Under the pieces are notes generated by a model that saw only the letters and a program-made list of their open reading frames with translations, was not told where the DNA came from and made no database searches. This document shows, piece by piece, positions 35,112-44,798 of a stretch of DNA of 64,000 nt (its first letter is position 1; every line of letters starts with the position of its first letter). Origin of the DNA: Pseudomonas sp. URMO17WK12:I2 (GTDB lineage: Bacteria > Pseudomonadota > Gammaproteobacteria > Pseudomonadales > Pseudomonadaceae); the NCBI RefSeq assembly GCF_003253735.1, contig NZ_QKYW01000001.1:744001-808000 (forward strand), given 5' to 3'. Made by a program: the position numbers and the translations under genes.

Positions 35112-35849
35112 TCAAGCCTTGAAGTTGTCGCAGAACGCCTGCGCTTCAGCCACGTCCAGGGTGCCTTCGTAGATCGCCCGGCCGGTGATGGCGCCGACGA
35201 TGCCCGGCGAGCGGGCCAGCAGCAGCTTCTCGATATCGCCCAGGTTGTGGATACCGCCTGAGGCGATCACCGGAATGCGGCTGGCAGCGGCCAGCGCGGC
35301 GGTGGCTTCGACGTTGCAGCCCTGCATCATGCCGTCCTTGGCGATGTCGGTGTAGACGATCGCCGAGACGCCATCGGCCTCGAAACGCCTGGCCAGATCG
35401 GTGGCCTGCACGCTGCTGACTTCCGCCCAGCCATCGGTGGCGACGAAGCCGTCCTTGGCGTCCAGGCCGACGATGACCTTGCCCGGGAAGGCCTTGCAGG
35501 CGTCGGTGACGAACTGCGGATCCTTCACCGCCTTGGTGCCGATGATCACGTAGCTGACGCCGGCCTTGACGTAGTGCTCGATGGTTTCCAGCGAGCGGAT
35601 GCCGCCGCCGATCTGGATCGGCAGGTTCGGGTAGCGCTTGGCGATGGCGGTAACCACCTCGCCATTGACCGGCTGGCCTTCGAAGGCGCCATTGAGGTCG
35701 ACCAGGTGCAGACGGCGGCAGCCGCCCTCGACCCACTTGGCGGCCATGCTCACCGGGTCATCGGAGAATACCGTGGAGTCTTCCATGCGGCCCTGGCGCA
35801 GACGCACGCAGGCGCCGTCCTTGAGGTCGATAGCGGGAATAATCAGCAT
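35112..35849 (-). CDS. hisA: HisA, phosphoribosylformimino-AICAR-ribotide isomerase
   Basis: 245 residues from the ATG giving [12 protein letters not shown]; a GTG two codons earlier is possible, but the AAGG Shine-Dalgarno is better spaced for the ATG. Catalytic Asp in PAIDLKDG and in [10 protein letters not shown]; phosphate loops QIGGGIRS and [10 protein letters not shown]. Role: ProFAR isomerisation in histidine synthesis. Confidence 0.98.
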   Translation of the reverse strand: MLIIPAIDLKDGACVRLRQGRMEDSTVFSDDPVSMAAKWVEGGCRRLHLVDLNGAFEGQPVNGEVVTAIAKRYPNLPIQIGGGIRSLETIEHYVKAGVSYVIIGTKAVKDPQFVTDACKAFPGKVIVGLDAKDGFVATDGWAEVSSVQATDLARRFEADGVSAIVYTDIAKDGMMQGCNVEATAALAAASRIPVIASGGIHNLGDIEKLLLARSPGIVGAITGRAIYEGTLDVAEAQAFCDNFKA

Positions 35850-35887
35850 CTGCACACCTTGTCTCGTTCAGTCAGCCGTAGCTGGAA

Positions 35888-36142
35888 TCAGTCTTTCTCG
35901 AGCGCCCACAGGTCGACTTCGAGGCTTTCGAAGCGCTCGCGCAACAAACTGTGCGCATCGGTGACCGCTCGGTTGTAGTAATGCGGGGCGATATCGCGGC
36001 CGAACAGCTCGAGCAGCTCCAGCACCTCGAAGGAGCCCAGCTCCAGCTCGAAGCGCTCGCTCAGAAAGCGCTGCAGCTTGTGCACCGCATCGCTTTCCTG
36101 CTCGGGCGTGAGCGTGAGGATCGGGCTCTTGAGCCGGGCCAT
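35888..36142 (-). CDS. DUF2164 family small protein embedded in the his operon
   Basis: 84 residues: LTLTPEQESDAVHKLQRFLS, ELELGSFEVLELLELFGRDI and HYYNRAVTDAHSLLRERFES match the DUF2164 pattern. Acidic, helical, with no signal peptide. It abuts hisH with no intergenic base and lies 38 bp before hisA, so it is co-transcribed with the his genes. Function unknown. Confidence 0.88.
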   Translation of the reverse strand: MARLKSPILTLTPEQESDAVHKLQRFLSERFELELGSFEVLELLELFGRDIAPHYYNRAVTDAHSLLRERFESLEVDLWALEKD

Positions 36143-36781
36143 CTACCAGCGGCCATCCCAGGCGGCGAAGTTCTGCAACAGCTGCAGGCCATGGGTGTGG
36201 CTCTTCTCCGGGTGGAACTGCACGGCGAAGCGCGAGCCGTCGGCCAGGGCCGCGGCGAAGTCCTTGCCGTAATGGCCACGGCCAACGACTTGCTGCGCCT
36301 TGGCCGCCTCGATGTAGTAGCTGTGCACGAAGTAGAACCGCGCCAGATCCGGAATGCTGTGCCACAGCGGATGATTGACCGCCTGGCTCACTTCATTCCA
36401 GCCCATATGGGGCACTTTCAAAGGCTCGCCGTCCTCGACCATGTCCTTGCCGAAGAAGCGCACCTGGCCGGGGAACAGGCCGATGCAGTCGACGCCGTCG
36501 TTCTCTTCGCTGCGCTCGAGCAGTGCCTGCATGCCCACGCAGATACCGAGAAACGGGCGGTCCTGGCTGACTTCACGCACCAGTTCGTCGAAGCCCAGGC
36601 GGGAGATCTCGGCCATGCAGTCGCGAATCGCGCCGACACCGGGAAACACCACGCGGTCGGCTTCACGGATCACCTGAGCGTCGCTGGTCACCAGTACACG
36701 ACCGGCGCCCACGTGCTCCAGCGCCTTGGCCACCGAGTGCAGGTTGCCCATGCCGTAATCGATGACGGCTACCGTCTGCAT
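36143..36781 (-). CDS. hisH: Imidazole glycerol phosphate synthase, glutamine amidotransferase subunit
   Basis: 212 residues. Class I glutaminase: oxyanion region [11 protein letters not shown], nucleophile Cys in [10 protein letters not shown], and His/Glu in [14 protein letters not shown]. Role: supplies ammonia from glutamine to HisF. Overlaps the hisB stop by one base and abuts the DUF2164 gene. Confidence 0.97.
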   Translation of the reverse strand: MQTVAVIDYGMGNLHSVAKALEHVGAGRVLVTSDAQVIREADRVVFPGVGAIRDCMAEISRLGFDELVREVSQDRPFLGICVGMQALLERSEENDGVDCIGLFPGQVRFFGKDMVEDGEPLKVPHMGWNEVSQAVNHPLWHSIPDLARFYFVHSYYIEAAKAQQVVGRGHYGKDFAAALADGSRFAVQFHPEKSHTHGLQLLQNFAAWDGRW

Positions 36782-37374
36782 CAGAGAACGCCCTTGGTCG
36801 AGGGCATCTGCCCGGCCATACGCGGGTCGAGCTCGACGGCCATGCGCAGCGCGCGGCCGAAGGCCTTGAACACGGTCTCGATCTGGTGGTGGGTGTTCAC
36901 GCCACGCAGGTTGTCGATGTGCAGGCTGACCTGAGCGTGGTTGACGAAGCCCTGGAAGAACTCCTGGAACAGGTCGACATCGAAGCCGCCGACCACCGCG
37001 CGGGTGAATGGAACGTGCATCTGCAGGCCCGGACGACCGGAGAAGTCGATGACTACGCGCGACAGCGCTTCATCCAACGGCACGTAGGAATGGCCGTAAC
37101 GGGCCATGCCCTTCTTGTCGCCAACCGCCTTGGCGAACGCCTGGCCGAGGGTGATGCCGACGTCTTCGACGGTGTGGTGATCATCGATGTGCAGGTCGCC
37201 CTTGCAGAAGATGTCCAGGTCGATCAGACCATGACGGGCGATCTGCTCGAGCATGTGCTCGAAGAACGGCACGCCGGTATCGAAAGTGGCCTTGCCGCTG
37301 CCATCCAGATTGATCGAGACCTTGATCTGGGTCTCCAGGGTATTGCGCTCGACGGATGCCGTACGTTCGGCCAT
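36781..37374 (-). CDS. hisB: Imidazoleglycerol-phosphate dehydratase
   Basis: 197 residues from the ATG giving [20 protein letters not shown], the standard monofunctional length; the frame is open upstream but would run into the promoter region. Metal-binding motifs: [26 protein letters not shown] and [17 protein letters not shown]. Role: dehydration of IGP to imidazole acetol phosphate. First gene of the hisB-hisH-DUF2164-hisA-hisF operon. Confidence 0.97.
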   Translation of the reverse strand: MAERTASVERNTLETQIKVSINLDGSGKATFDTGVPFFEHMLEQIARHGLIDLDIFCKGDLHIDDHHTVEDVGITLGQAFAKAVGDKKGMARYGHSYVPLDEALSRVVIDFSGRPGLQMHVPFTRAVVGGFDVDLFQEFFQGFVNHAQVSLHIDNLRGVNTHHQIETVFKAFGRALRMAVELDPRMAGQMPSTKGVL

Positions 37375-37411
37375 CACCTGCTCCACAAAATCATTGGGCG
37401 AAAGGGCGAAC

Positions 37412-37417
37412 ATTATA
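37412..37417 (-). promoter_or_regulatory. Candidate -10 element of the his operon promoter
   Basis: TATAAT on the minus strand, 38 bp upstream of the hisB ATG. No clear -35 hexamer at 17 bp, so only the -10 box is supported. Confidence 0.4.
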
Positions 37418-37530
37418 GGCTGATAAGCGGCAAAGCTATAAAGCCGTCCGGCAAAAATGCCGCGAAGGCGCAAGCCGTACTACAACGTGGCGAGACGCTC
37501 GCCTCTGCACCACTAAATCGCAGGCATAAA

Positions 37531-37565
37531 AAATCCCGCTGATGCGCGAAGCGTCAGCGGGATTT
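37531..37565. terminator. Stem-loop terminator between hisB and the MFS gene
   Basis: AAATCCCGCTGATGC - GCGAA - GCGTCAGCGGGATTT, a 15-bp stem with one G-U, with A residues upstream that give a U tract on the minus strand. It lies 133 bp beyond the MFS transporter stop and likely ends that transcript. Confidence 0.75.
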
Positions 37566-37594
37566 CAGTGCGACCCACGCTCTCGCGAGCTAGA

Positions 37595-37677
37595 GCCCTG
37601 CAAGGCAAAAACAGGCGAGGAAGCGAAATGTACTTTTGTACATGAGCATTCCGAGCCTGTTTTTAACGCCGCAGGGC
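37595..37677. repeat. 83-bp long-hairpin repeat (MITE-like)
   Basis: GCCCTGCAAGGCAAAAACAG at the left pairs imperfectly with CTGTTTTTAACGCCGCAGGG at the right; the inner part carries GCGAGGAAGCGAAATGTAC, the loop TTT and GTACATGAGCATTCCGAGC. I recall similar sequences as dispersed extragenic hairpins in Pseudomonas genomes. It sits directly after the MFS gene, before its terminator. Confidence 0.65.
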
Positions 37678-37697
37678 CGACGCGCAGCAGATCGTGC

Positions 37698-39356
37698 TTA
37701 CTGGAACAGTACGGCAGTCTTCTGCAGGGTGATCCAGACACCCCAGGCCAGCGGCAGACCCACGGCCAGCCAGGCAGCGATCACCAGCGGCTTGCTCGAC
37801 GGATCGGCAGCCCATTCCAGCTCGGCAGCGGACGGCTTGGATTTCTCGCCATGAGCACGCTCGGCGGCCAGTTCTGCGTCAGTCATGAAGTACTTCGGGT
37901 TCACCGGGCGAACCAGCAGGTTGCAGATGAAGCCCAGCACCAGCAGGCCGGCGAGGATATACAGGGTGATGTCGTAAGCGGCAGCGCGTTCGACGCCGAT
38001 GCTCAGCTGATACTCACGCAGGTAGTTCACCAGTACCGGACCCAGCACGCCAGCGAAGGCCCATGCAGTCAGCAGGCGACCGTGGATGGCGCCAACCATC
38101 TGGGTGCCGAACAGGTCGGCCAGGTATGCCGGAACGGTGGCGAAACCGCCGCCGTACATGGACAGGATCAGGCAGAAGGCGAACACGAACAGCGCGATGC
38201 TGCCCAGGTGACCGGTCCACGGAACCAGCGCGTACAGGGTGAAGCCCAGCGCGAAGAACACGAAGTAGGTCGCTTTACGACCGATCAGGTCGGAGAACGA
38301 AGCCCAGAAGAAACGGCCACCGATGTTGAACAGGCTCAGCAGGCCGGTGAAGCCGGCCGCGATGGCGGCGATCTGGCCCAGCTGTGCAGCGTCCAGCTGG
38401 CTGAACGGCACGTTCAGGCCGATCAGCTTGCCACCGAAGACTTCCTGCAGCATGGGCGAAGCCATGCCGATGATGCCGATACCAGCCGATACGTTCAGGC
38501 ACAGGACGGCCCAGACCAGCCAGAATTGCGGGGTTTTCCACGCGGTGTTCACGTGGACGTGGCCCTTGGTGATCATCGCGTTGTTGGCCTTGGCAGCCGG
38601 AGCGACCCAGCCAGCAGGCTTCCAGCCGGTTGGCGGAACGCGGTAAGCCAGGGCGCCGCCGACCATGAAGACGAAGTAGATCACCGCCATGACCACGAAG
38701 CTCTGCCAGACGCCGACGCTGCTTTCATTGGCGAAGTGGCCCATCAGCGCTGCCGCCAGGGGAGCACCGACCATCGCGCCGCCACCGAAGCCCATGATGG
38801 CCATACCGGTGGCCATGCCGCGCTTGTCCGGGAACCACTTGATCAGCGTCGATACCGGGGAGATGTAGCCCAGGCCCAGACCGATACCACCGATCACGCC
38901 GGAACCGACCCACATCAGCCAGATCTGGTGGGTATAGATGCCCAGCGCGGAGATCAGCAGACCGCCACACCAGCACACAGCCGAAACCAGACCCGCTTTA
39001 CGCGGACCTGCGTGCTCCAGCCAGCCGCCCCATACAGCAGCCGCGCAACCCAGGAACACGAAGAACAGGGTATAGATCCAACCCAGCATGGAGATCTGCC
39101 AGTCGCAGTTGCTGGCGAAGATCTGTTCGAAGAAACCAATGTCGGCCGCACATGCCACTGGCGCGGTGATACCAATGGCCTTGGACAACGGCAGCCAAAA
39201 TACGGAGAACCCGTAGGCCATGCCGATGCACAGGTGGATGGCGAGAGCAGCTGGCGGAACCAGCCAGCGGTTGAAACCGGGCTTGGCGATGATGCGCTCC
39301 TTGGACAGGAATGCAGGCGTCGCCGAAGCACCGTTTTGCACGGTGGCGTCAGTCAT
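37698..39356 (-). CDS. OFA-family major facilitator (oxalate/formate antiporter-like)
   Basis: 552 residues, 12 predicted membrane segments. The first is LAIHLCIGMAYGFSVFWLPL; GLGLGYISPVSTLIKWFPDK and RGMATGMAIMGFGGGAMVG are the OFA signature between helices 4 and 5, and LIGRKATYFVF the cytoplasmic loop. It has an extra N-terminal tail and a periplasmic Cys-containing loop (APVACAADIGFFEQIF, SNCDW) after helix 1. E. coli YhjX, a pyruvate-responsive transporter, belongs to this family; the substrate here is unknown. Monocistronic by context. Confidence 0.85.
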   Translation of the reverse strand: MTDATVQNGASATPAFLSKERIIAKPGFNRWLVPPAALAIHLCIGMAYGFSVFWLPLSKAIGITAPVACAADIGFFEQIFASNCDWQISMLGWIYTLFFVFLGCAAAVWGGWLEHAGPRKAGLVSAVCWCGGLLISALGIYTHQIWLMWVGSGVIGGIGLGLGYISPVSTLIKWFPDKRGMATGMAIMGFGGGAMVGAPLAAALMGHFANESSVGVWQSFVVMAVIYFVFMVGGALAYRVPPTGWKPAGWVAPAAKANNAMITKGHVHVNTAWKTPQFWLVWAVLCLNVSAGIGIIGMASPMLQEVFGGKLIGLNVPFSQLDAAQLGQIAAIAAGFTGLLSLFNIGGRFFWASFSDLIGRKATYFVFFALGFTLYALVPWTGHLGSIALFVFAFCLILSMYGGGFATVPAYLADLFGTQMVGAIHGRLLTAWAFAGVLGPVLVNYLREYQLSIGVERAAAYDITLYILAGLLVLGFICNLLVRPVNPKYFMTDAELAAERAHGEKSKPSAAELEWAADPSSKPLVIAAWLAVGLPLAWGVWITLQKTAVLFQ

Positions 39357-39437
39357 GTTTTCTTCTCTGATTAGGTTGGCAAACAGGTAATTACTGGCGA
39401 AACCCCGATAGAAATATCGCCAAACAACAAGTAAGTA

Positions 39438-39478
39438 CGGGGAGAGTCCATTCGCTCTAGCTGGTCGCTAGCTCCCCG
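39438..39478 (-). promoter_or_regulatory. Nested stem-loop in the MFS gene leader
   Basis: CGGGGAG (39438) pairs with CTCCCCG (39472) and CTAGC with GCTAG around a 5-nt loop, giving a two-part stem with a 12-nt bulge. It lies 80-120 bp upstream of the MFS start. The rest of the 613-bp gap to the asmA-like gene shows no gene or clear signal. Confidence 0.3.
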
Positions 39479-39969
39479 TGGCATTGTGTCACATCGCCAT
39501 GGCTGTTTTGCAACTATCCAAACAACTCTTTGCGGGTCTACAGCACCTTTCTGGGTATTGATTTTGGCTTTTGGCGACGGCCGGTAGGAAAATTGACGCC
39601 AAAATACGCGCCCCTTCATCACCCGGCCCGGCGCAACAGTACCGAGCACCGGTGACAGCTCGATTGCAACGGCAGGCAAGCCGAATCAACGCCCGCTCCA
39701 CAGCATAGCCAAGCCTCGGTTTCGCACCAGCTGCATTGCCCGAGCAACCCGCGAATGACTGCACGCGCAGCGCAAATGGCAAAATCTGCAAGATTCAATG
39801 CCGCAAATCCCGGTTCCTCATGGTCTACCAGCACGGCTGAGGCGGCTCGGCATGCCGGCCAATGGCCGCAGCCCCGAGCGCACGCATGTGCCACTGCCTT
39901 TCACCGTGGCCGCGCCGTGGGCGTTATACTCGCGGATTCAACTTTCTCGTCACTGCATAGGACTCGTCC

Positions 39970-42201
39970 ATGAAAGCGCTCGGCAAAATCCTGGGTCTGT
40001 TCTTCCTCGGACTACTGCTGATCATCGTGGCGTTGGGCTTTGCCCTGACTCACCTCTTCGATCCCAACGATTACAAAGATGAAATCCGCCAACTGGCACG
40101 GGACAAGGCCAACCTTGAGTTGACCCTCAACGGCGACATTGGCTGGAGCCTGTTCCCCTGGCTGGGCCTGGAACTGACCGACGCCACGCTGGCCAGCGCC
40201 AGCACGCCGGACAAGCCATTCGCCAACCTGCGCCTGCTCGGCCTGTCGGTGCGCGTGCTGCCGCTGCTGCGCAAGGAAGTGCAGATGAGCGACATCCGCG
40301 TCGATGGTCTGAACCTCGACCTGCAGCGCGACGAAAACGGTCACGGCAACTGGGAAGACGTCGGCCGACCGGCCGCCAAACCAGGCGAAACGCCGACCGA
40401 GCAGAGCGCTGCCAGTGACCCATCGCAAGCACCAAGCGAGCCGGCCCAGGAAAGCGGCGGCCAGCCGATCAAGCTGGATATCGACAGCCTGATCGTCAAT
40501 GGCGCCCGGGTGGACTACCGCGACGCCCAGAAGGGCCAGCAATTCAGCGCCGAAAGCATCCAGCTCACCACTGGCGCGATCCGCGAAGGCGCCGGCGTGC
40601 CGATCAAGCTCAGCGCCTTCTTCGGCAGCAACAAGCCGGTGATGCGCGCGCGCACCGAACTGCAGGGCGAACTGCGCTTCGACCGCGCCCTCAAGCGCTA
40701 CCAGCTCGAAGATGCACGCCTGTCCGGCGAGGCATCCGGCGAGCCGTTCAATGGCCAGACCCTGACCTACGCTGCACAGGGCCAACTGCTGGTCGACCTG
40801 GCCGCGCAGGTTGCCGAGTGGAACGGCCTCAAGCTGTCTGCCAACCAGCTGCGTGCCCTGGGCGAACTGAAGGTTCGCGACCTGCAGAGCGAGCCGAAAC
40901 TGTCCGGCGGCTTGTCCGTGGCGCAGGTCAACCTGCGTGAATTCCTCGCCAGCCTTGGCCAGAAGCTGCCACCGATGAGCGACGAGAAAACCCTGGGGCA
41001 ATTCGAGCTGGTCACCCAGCTGGGCGGCACCGCCAACAGCCTGTCGCTGGACGAGCTGACCCTCAAGCTCGATGACAGCACCTTTACCGGCAAGATCGCC
41101 GTGGCCGATTTCGCCAAGCAGGCGCTGCGCGTGCAGCTCAAGGGCGACAAACTCGACCTCGACCGCTACCTGCCTCCTGCCAGCAAGGACAAGAAGGACG
41201 CCGACTCGGCGCGCAAGGCCGAGGTACGTGAAACCGTCGCCAATGCCGGCCAGGCCGGTACCACGCCGGTGCCCAACGCCCCGACCCAGCACGCCTGGAG
41301 TTCCAGCGAAGTGCTGCCGATCCCGACCCTGCGCAAACTCGATATGCAGGCCGACCTGACTCTCGCCCAGCTGACCCTGCAGAAGCAGGCGCTCAGCGAC
41401 GTCAGCCTCAAGGCCCGCGGCCGGGGTGGCGCGCTGAACCTGGAAGAGTTGCGCGGCAAACTCGGCAACGGCAGCTTCGCCATCAGGGCCGACGCCGACG
41501 TGCGCCCCGCCGTGCCGGTGCTCAGCCTGCATACCCAGTTGAGCGGCATGCCGGTGGAGCCGTTCCTCAAGGACGAACAGCGCCCCTCGCCGCTCAAAGG
41601 CCTGCTCAACCTGAACAGCGACCTGACCACCAGCGGCAACAGCCAGAAAGCCTGGGTCGACGCCCTCAACGGCACCGCCAGCTTCATGCTCAAGGATGGC
41701 GTGCTGGTTGACGCCAACCTGGAGCAGCAATTGTGCCGTGGAATCTCCACCCTCAACCGCAAGCAGTTGAGCGGCGAGCCACGCAGCAAGGACACAGCGT
41801 TCGAGCGCCTGCAGGGCAGCCTCGGCATCCGCAACGGCGTGGCCAACAACCCCGACCTGCAGGCACGCATTCCCGGCCTGAGCGTGGCCGGCAACGGTGA
41901 CGTCGACCTGCGCGTACTGGGCCTGGACTACCGCGTCGGCATCACCATCGAAGGCGACCAGCGCGAAATGCCGGACCCGGCCTGCGAGGTCAACCAGCGC
42001 TACGTCGGCATCGCCTGGCCGCTGCACTGCCGCGGCCCACTGGAGCTCGGCGCCAAGGCCTGCCGCCTGGATCAGGAAGGCATGGGCAAGGTCGCCGCCA
42101 AACTGGCCGGCGATCGCATCAACGAAAAGCTCGAAGAGAAGCTCGGCGACAAGGTCAGCCCGGAACTCAAAGACGCACTCAAGGGCCTGTTCAAGCGATG
42201 A
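39970..42201 (+). CDS. AsmA-family envelope protein
   Basis: 743 residues. An N-terminal membrane anchor ([20 protein letters not shown]) precedes the AsmA start [30 protein letters not shown]; a low-complexity Pro/Ser/Glu stretch lies at about 135-160 and the conserved AsmA C-terminal domain ([20 protein letters not shown]) follows. Family knowledge: repeating-beta-groove-like proteins implicated in phospholipid or outer-membrane homeostasis. Overlaps mutY by 4 bp, the arrangement also known in P. aeruginosa. Confidence 0.93.
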   Translation: MKALGKILGLFFLGLLLIIVALGFALTHLFDPNDYKDEIRQLARDKANLELTLNGDIGWSLFPWLGLELTDATLASASTPDKPFANLRLLGLSVRVLPLLRKEVQMSDIRVDGLNLDLQRDENGHGNWEDVGRPAAKPGETPTEQSAASDPSQAPSEPAQESGGQPIKLDIDSLIVNGARVDYRDAQKGQQFSAESIQLTTGAIREGAGVPIKLSAFFGSNKPVMRARTELQGELRFDRALKRYQLEDARLSGEASGEPFNGQTLTYAAQGQLLVDLAAQVAEWNGLKLSANQLRALGELKVRDLQSEPKLSGGLSVAQVNLREFLASLGQKLPPMSDEKTLGQFELVTQLGGTANSLSLDELTLKLDDSTFTGKIAVADFAKQALRVQLKGDKLDLDRYLPPASKDKKDADSARKAEVRETVANAGQAGTTPVPNAPTQHAWSSSEVLPIPTLRKLDMQADLTLAQLTLQKQALSDVSLKARGRGGALNLEELRGKLGNGSFAIRADADVRPAVPVLSLHTQLSGMPVEPFLKDEQRPSPLKGLLNLNSDLTTSGNSQKAWVDALNGTASFMLKDGVLVDANLEQQLCRGISTLNRKQLSGEPRSKDTAFERLQGSLGIRNGVANNPDLQARIPGLSVAGNGDVDLRVLGLDYRVGITIEGDQREMPDPACEVNQRYVGIAWPLHCRGPLELGAKACRLDQEGMGKVAAKLAGDRINEKLEEKLGDKVSPELKDALKGLFKR

Positions 42202-43265
42202 CCCCCGAGCAATTCTCCAGCGCCGTACTGCGCTGGTACGACACGCACGGCCGCAAGGACCTGCCCTGGCAGCAGAACATCACGCCCTACCGCGTGTGGG
42301 TGTCGGAGATCATGCTGCAGCAGACCCAGGTCAGCACCGTGCTCGGCTACTTCGACCGCTTCATGACCGCGCTGCCCACCGTGCGCGACCTGGCCGAGGC
42401 ACCGGAAGACGAAGTGCTGCACCTGTGGACCGGCCTGGGTTACTACACCCGCGCCCGTAACCTGCAGAAGACCGCACAGATCGTCATGGCCGAGCACGGC
42501 GGCGAGTTTCCGCGCAGCGTCGAAGCGCTCACCGAACTGCCCGGCATCGGCCGCTCCACCGCCGGCGCTATCGCCAGCCTGAGCATGGGCCTGCGCGCGC
42601 CGATTCTCGACGGCAACGTCAAGCGCGTGCTGGCCCGCTTCGTCGCCCAGGAAGGCTACCCGGGCGAGCCCAAGGTGGCCAAGCAGCTGTGGGCCGTGGC
42701 TGAACGCTTCCTACCCGAGGAGCGCGTCAACCATTACACCCAGGCGATGATGGATCTGGGCGCCACGCTCTGTACGCGCAGCAAGCCCACCTGCCTGCTC
42801 TGCCCGGTGCAGAGCGGCTGCGAGGCGCACCTGCTGGGCCTGGAGATTCGCTACCCGGTCGCCAAGCCGCGCAAGGAACTGCCGCAGAAGCGCACCCTGA
42901 TGCCGATACTGGCCAGCCGCGAAGGCGCCATCCTGCTCTATCGACGCCCCTCGACCGGCCTCTGGGGCGGTCTGTGGAGCCTGCCCGAACTCGATGATCT
43001 CGAAGCGCTGCAATCGCTCGCCGACCAGCACCAATTGCACCTCGGCGAACGCCGCCAACTTGACGGCTTGACTCACACTTTCAGCCACTTCCAGCTGGCC
43101 ATCGATCCCTGGTTGATCGAGGTCGACGGCGTACCCGGCTTCGTGGCCGAGGCCGACTGGCTCTGGTATAACCTCGCCACCCCGCCGCGCCTGGGCCTCG
43201 CCGCCCCGGTCAAGAAACTGCTCAAACGCGCGGCCGACGTATTGAATACAGGAGAAATGGCATGA
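42198..43265 (+). CDS. mutY: MutY, A/G-specific adenine DNA glycosylase
   Basis: 355 residues. Catalytic Glu in [11 protein letters not shown], helix-hairpin-helix [18 protein letters not shown] with the Asp in [12 protein letters not shown], [4Fe-4S] cysteines in [17 protein letters not shown] (C-x6-C-x2-C-x5-C), and a C-terminal MutT-like 8-oxoG recognition domain. Role: removes adenine opposite 8-oxoguanine. Translationally coupled to the asmA-like gene and yggX (4-bp overlaps). Confidence 0.97.
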   Translation: MTPEQFSSAVLRWYDTHGRKDLPWQQNITPYRVWVSEIMLQQTQVSTVLGYFDRFMTALPTVRDLAEAPEDEVLHLWTGLGYYTRARNLQKTAQIVMAEHGGEFPRSVEALTELPGIGRSTAGAIASLSMGLRAPILDGNVKRVLARFVAQEGYPGEPKVAKQLWAVAERFLPEERVNHYTQAMMDLGATLCTRSKPTCLLCPVQSGCEAHLLGLEIRYPVAKPRKELPQKRTLMPILASREGAILLYRRPSTGLWGGLWSLPELDDLEALQSLADQHQLHLGERRQLDGLTHTFSHFQLAIDPWLIEVDGVPGFVAEADWLWYNLATPPRLGLAAPVKKLLKRAADVLNTGEMA

Positions 43266-43534
43266 CCCGCACCGTGATGTGCCGCAAGCACAAACAGCAA
43301 CTCCCCGGTCTCGATCGCGCGCCCTACCCTGGCGCCAAGGGCGAAGACATCTTCCAGAACGTCTCCAAGCAGGCCTGGGACGAATGGCAGAAGCACCAGA
43401 CCCTGCTGATCAACGAGCGCCGCCTGAACATGATGAACGCCGAAGACCGCAAATTCCTGCAGGCCGAGATGGACAAGTTCCTGTCCGGCGAAGACTACGC
43501 CCAGGCCGAAGGCTACGTGCCGCCCGGCGAATAA
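43262..43534 (+). CDS. yggX: YggX-type Fe(II) trafficking / oxidative-damage protection protein
   Basis: 90 residues: [40 protein letters not shown] and [19 protein letters not shown] are family diagnostic, with the single conserved Cys near position 7. AGGAGA ribosome site 5 bp upstream, overlapping mutY. Role: supports Fe-S cluster maintenance, consistent with its partner MutY carrying an Fe-S cluster. Confidence 0.96.
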   Translation: MTRTVMCRKHKQQLPGLDRAPYPGAKGEDIFQNVSKQAWDEWQKHQTLLINERRLNMMNAEDRKFLQAEMDKFLSGEDYAQAEGYVPPGE

Positions 43535-43585
43535 GCAGCCTGAGACGTAAGCGCCCGGAATATTTAAATATTTTCCAAAAAAGGT

Positions 43586-43614
43586 TTGACACCCCAAGGC
43601 TAAAACCGTTTAAT
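43586..43614 (+). promoter_or_regulatory. Sigma-70 promoter of tRNA-Phe
   Basis: TTGACA (43586-43591) and TTTAAT (43609-43614) separated by 17 bp, ending 10 bp before the tRNA. An A/T-rich UP-like stretch (TATTTAAATATTTTCC) precedes the -35. Confidence 0.8.
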
Positions 43615-43624
43615 ACGCGCCGTT

Positions 43625-43700
43625 GCCCAGGTAGCTCAGTCGGTAGAGCAGGGGATTGAAAATCCCCGTGTCGGCGGTTCGATTCCGTCCCTGGGCACCA
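43625..43700 (+). tRNA. tRNA-Phe (anticodon GAA)
   Basis: 76 nt with encoded CCA. The acceptor stem GCCCAGG/CCTGGGC, D loop AGCTCAGTCGGTAGAGC, anticodon stem GGGGA - TTGAAAA - TCCCC and T arm GGCGG TTCGATT CCGTC all pair. Confidence 0.98.
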
Positions 43701-43743
43701 CCTTTCTTCTCAGGTGGTGCCAGCATCACATGAGAAAATAAAC

Positions 43744-43766
43744 AACCGGCTTTGAGCCGGTTTTTT
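43744..43766 (+). terminator. tRNA-Phe terminator
   Basis: AACCGGC - TTTGA - GCCGGTT followed by TTTT, 44 bp after the tRNA. Confidence 0.85.
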
Positions 43767-43814
43767 ATTGCCTGCAATTTATCCCCCTGGCGCTTCAAGG
43801 CTGGAGCCGTGCGC

Positions 43815-44135
43815 ATGAGCATTCGCCTGATCGGATTGTTGGTGCTCCTGCTGACGCTGCCAATGCTGGGCAATGCCGCCAATACCCCCTGCTCGGGCAG
43901 CAAGGGCGGCATCGCGCGCTGCAATGGCCCGCTGTTTCTCTGCAATGACGGCTCGATCAGCGGCAGCAAGCGCGACTGCAGTGCCGAACGACCGGGCGCA
44001 GACGGCAATGCACTGCGAGCCACCGGCAATGTTGCCAGCGACTGCCCCTGTGGGGGTGGAACACTCTGCACCGGGCCGCGCGGCGGCCAGTACTGCATGA
44101 CCCGCAGCGGCACCAAGAGCTATCGGCGCAGATAA
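43815..44135 (+). CDS. Small secreted cysteine-rich protein
   Basis: 106 residues from the ATG giving the signal peptide MSIRLIGLLVLLLTLPMLGN, then AA; an upstream in-frame ATG at 43752 lies inside the tRNA terminator and is rejected. The mature protein has six-plus cysteines: PCSGSKGGIARCNG, FLCNDGSISGSKRDC, DCPCGGGTLC and GGQYC. The C-S-G-S-K-G-G-I pattern is one I remember from small Pseudomonas exported proteins of unknown function. It starts downstream of the tRNA-Phe terminator. Disulfide-stabilised periplasmic or secreted protein by inference. Confidence 0.75.
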   Translation: MSIRLIGLLVLLLTLPMLGNAANTPCSGSKGGIARCNGPLFLCNDGSISGSKRDCSAERPGADGNALRATGNVASDCPCGGGTLCTGPRGGQYCMTRSGTKSYRRR

Positions 44136-44243
44136 ACGAGCCGCGCCCGCTCAGCGGATACGCTGAACGCGCTCCCTAGCTGCGCGCTCCACATGGCATT
44201 GCCCGCGCAAACAGCAGCGGGCCTTATGCAGCCGGAGCCAGTC

Positions 44244-44429
44244 ATGCACCTCAATATCGCCCTGAATGCCGCCAACGACCCGAAGCAACCGCCGGCCGAG
44301 CCCCACGAGACACCGATCAACGATCCGGGTAACGAGGATCCTGGCTCCATCGTCGACGACCCGGATAGCCCGTTCAGCCCGCAGCGACCTATCGAGGAGC
44401 CGGGGAAGCCTCGACCCGAGAAGCGCTGA
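44244..44429 (+). CDS. Small acidic Pro/Asp-rich protein, function unknown
   Basis: 61 residues from the ATG giving MHLNIALNAANDPKQPPAEP; a longer frame opens at 44193. The body is strongly biased to Pro, Asp, Glu and Asn (NDPGNEDPGSIVDDPDSPFS) and ends RPIEEPGKPRPEKR, so it is predicted disordered. No signal peptide. Codon usage is compatible with a real gene, but no family is recognised and the Shine-Dalgarno is weak. Confidence 0.45.
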   Translation: MHLNIALNAANDPKQPPAEPHETPINDPGNEDPGSIVDDPDSPFSPQRPIEEPGKPRPEKR

Positions 44430-44435
44430 ATTAGC

Positions 44436-44464
44436 GAGTTCGCGGGCATGGCCCGCTCCCACAG
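44436..44464. repeat. REP palindrome
   Basis: GCGGGCATGGCCCGCTCCCA, the Pseudomonas REP motif; first of three in the 369-bp gap before the receiver gene. Confidence 0.8.
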
Positions 44465-44670
44465 GAGGTGGGCGGTGCCGACAGTTGCTTCAGCTTACGG
44501 CCTTGTCGATTGGCTTGAACGCAGGAACAGCTGAGGGCCGCCAAAGGTGAGGGTGTTTGTTGGGGCACTTGGCGGGTTTCGGCGCAGGAAGACGTGCAAC
44601 GGACGTCAGACGGGGTAGCGCCTTCACCCAGCCTACGCACCAGCCATACCAGCGATGGCGCCCCACCATC

Positions 44671-44697
44671 GTTCGCGCGCATGGCGCGCCCCCACAG
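44671..44697. repeat. REP palindrome
   Basis: GTTCGCGCGCATGGCGCGCC followed by CCCACAG, same orientation as the preceding REP. Confidence 0.75.
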
Positions 44698-44737
44698 ATG
44701 ACGGCTGTCGATAGCTGATTCTGGCCGGAGTTGGAGG

Positions 44738-44768
44738 CTGTGGGAGCGGGCCATGCCCGCGAGTTCAT
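44738..44768. repeat. REP palindrome, opposite orientation
   Basis: CTGTGGGAGCGGGCCATGCC then CGCGAGTTC, the reverse complement of the REP at 44436; with 44671 it forms a BIME-like inverted pair. Confidence 0.8.
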
Positions 44769-44798
44769 GGACCCACCTCAGGAAGCGGGCGCCTCCAC

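Noticed and set aside
44436..44768. Regularly repeated short palindromes considered as CRISPR
   Set aside because: Irregular spacing, both orientations, GTGGGAG REP signature and no cas genes.
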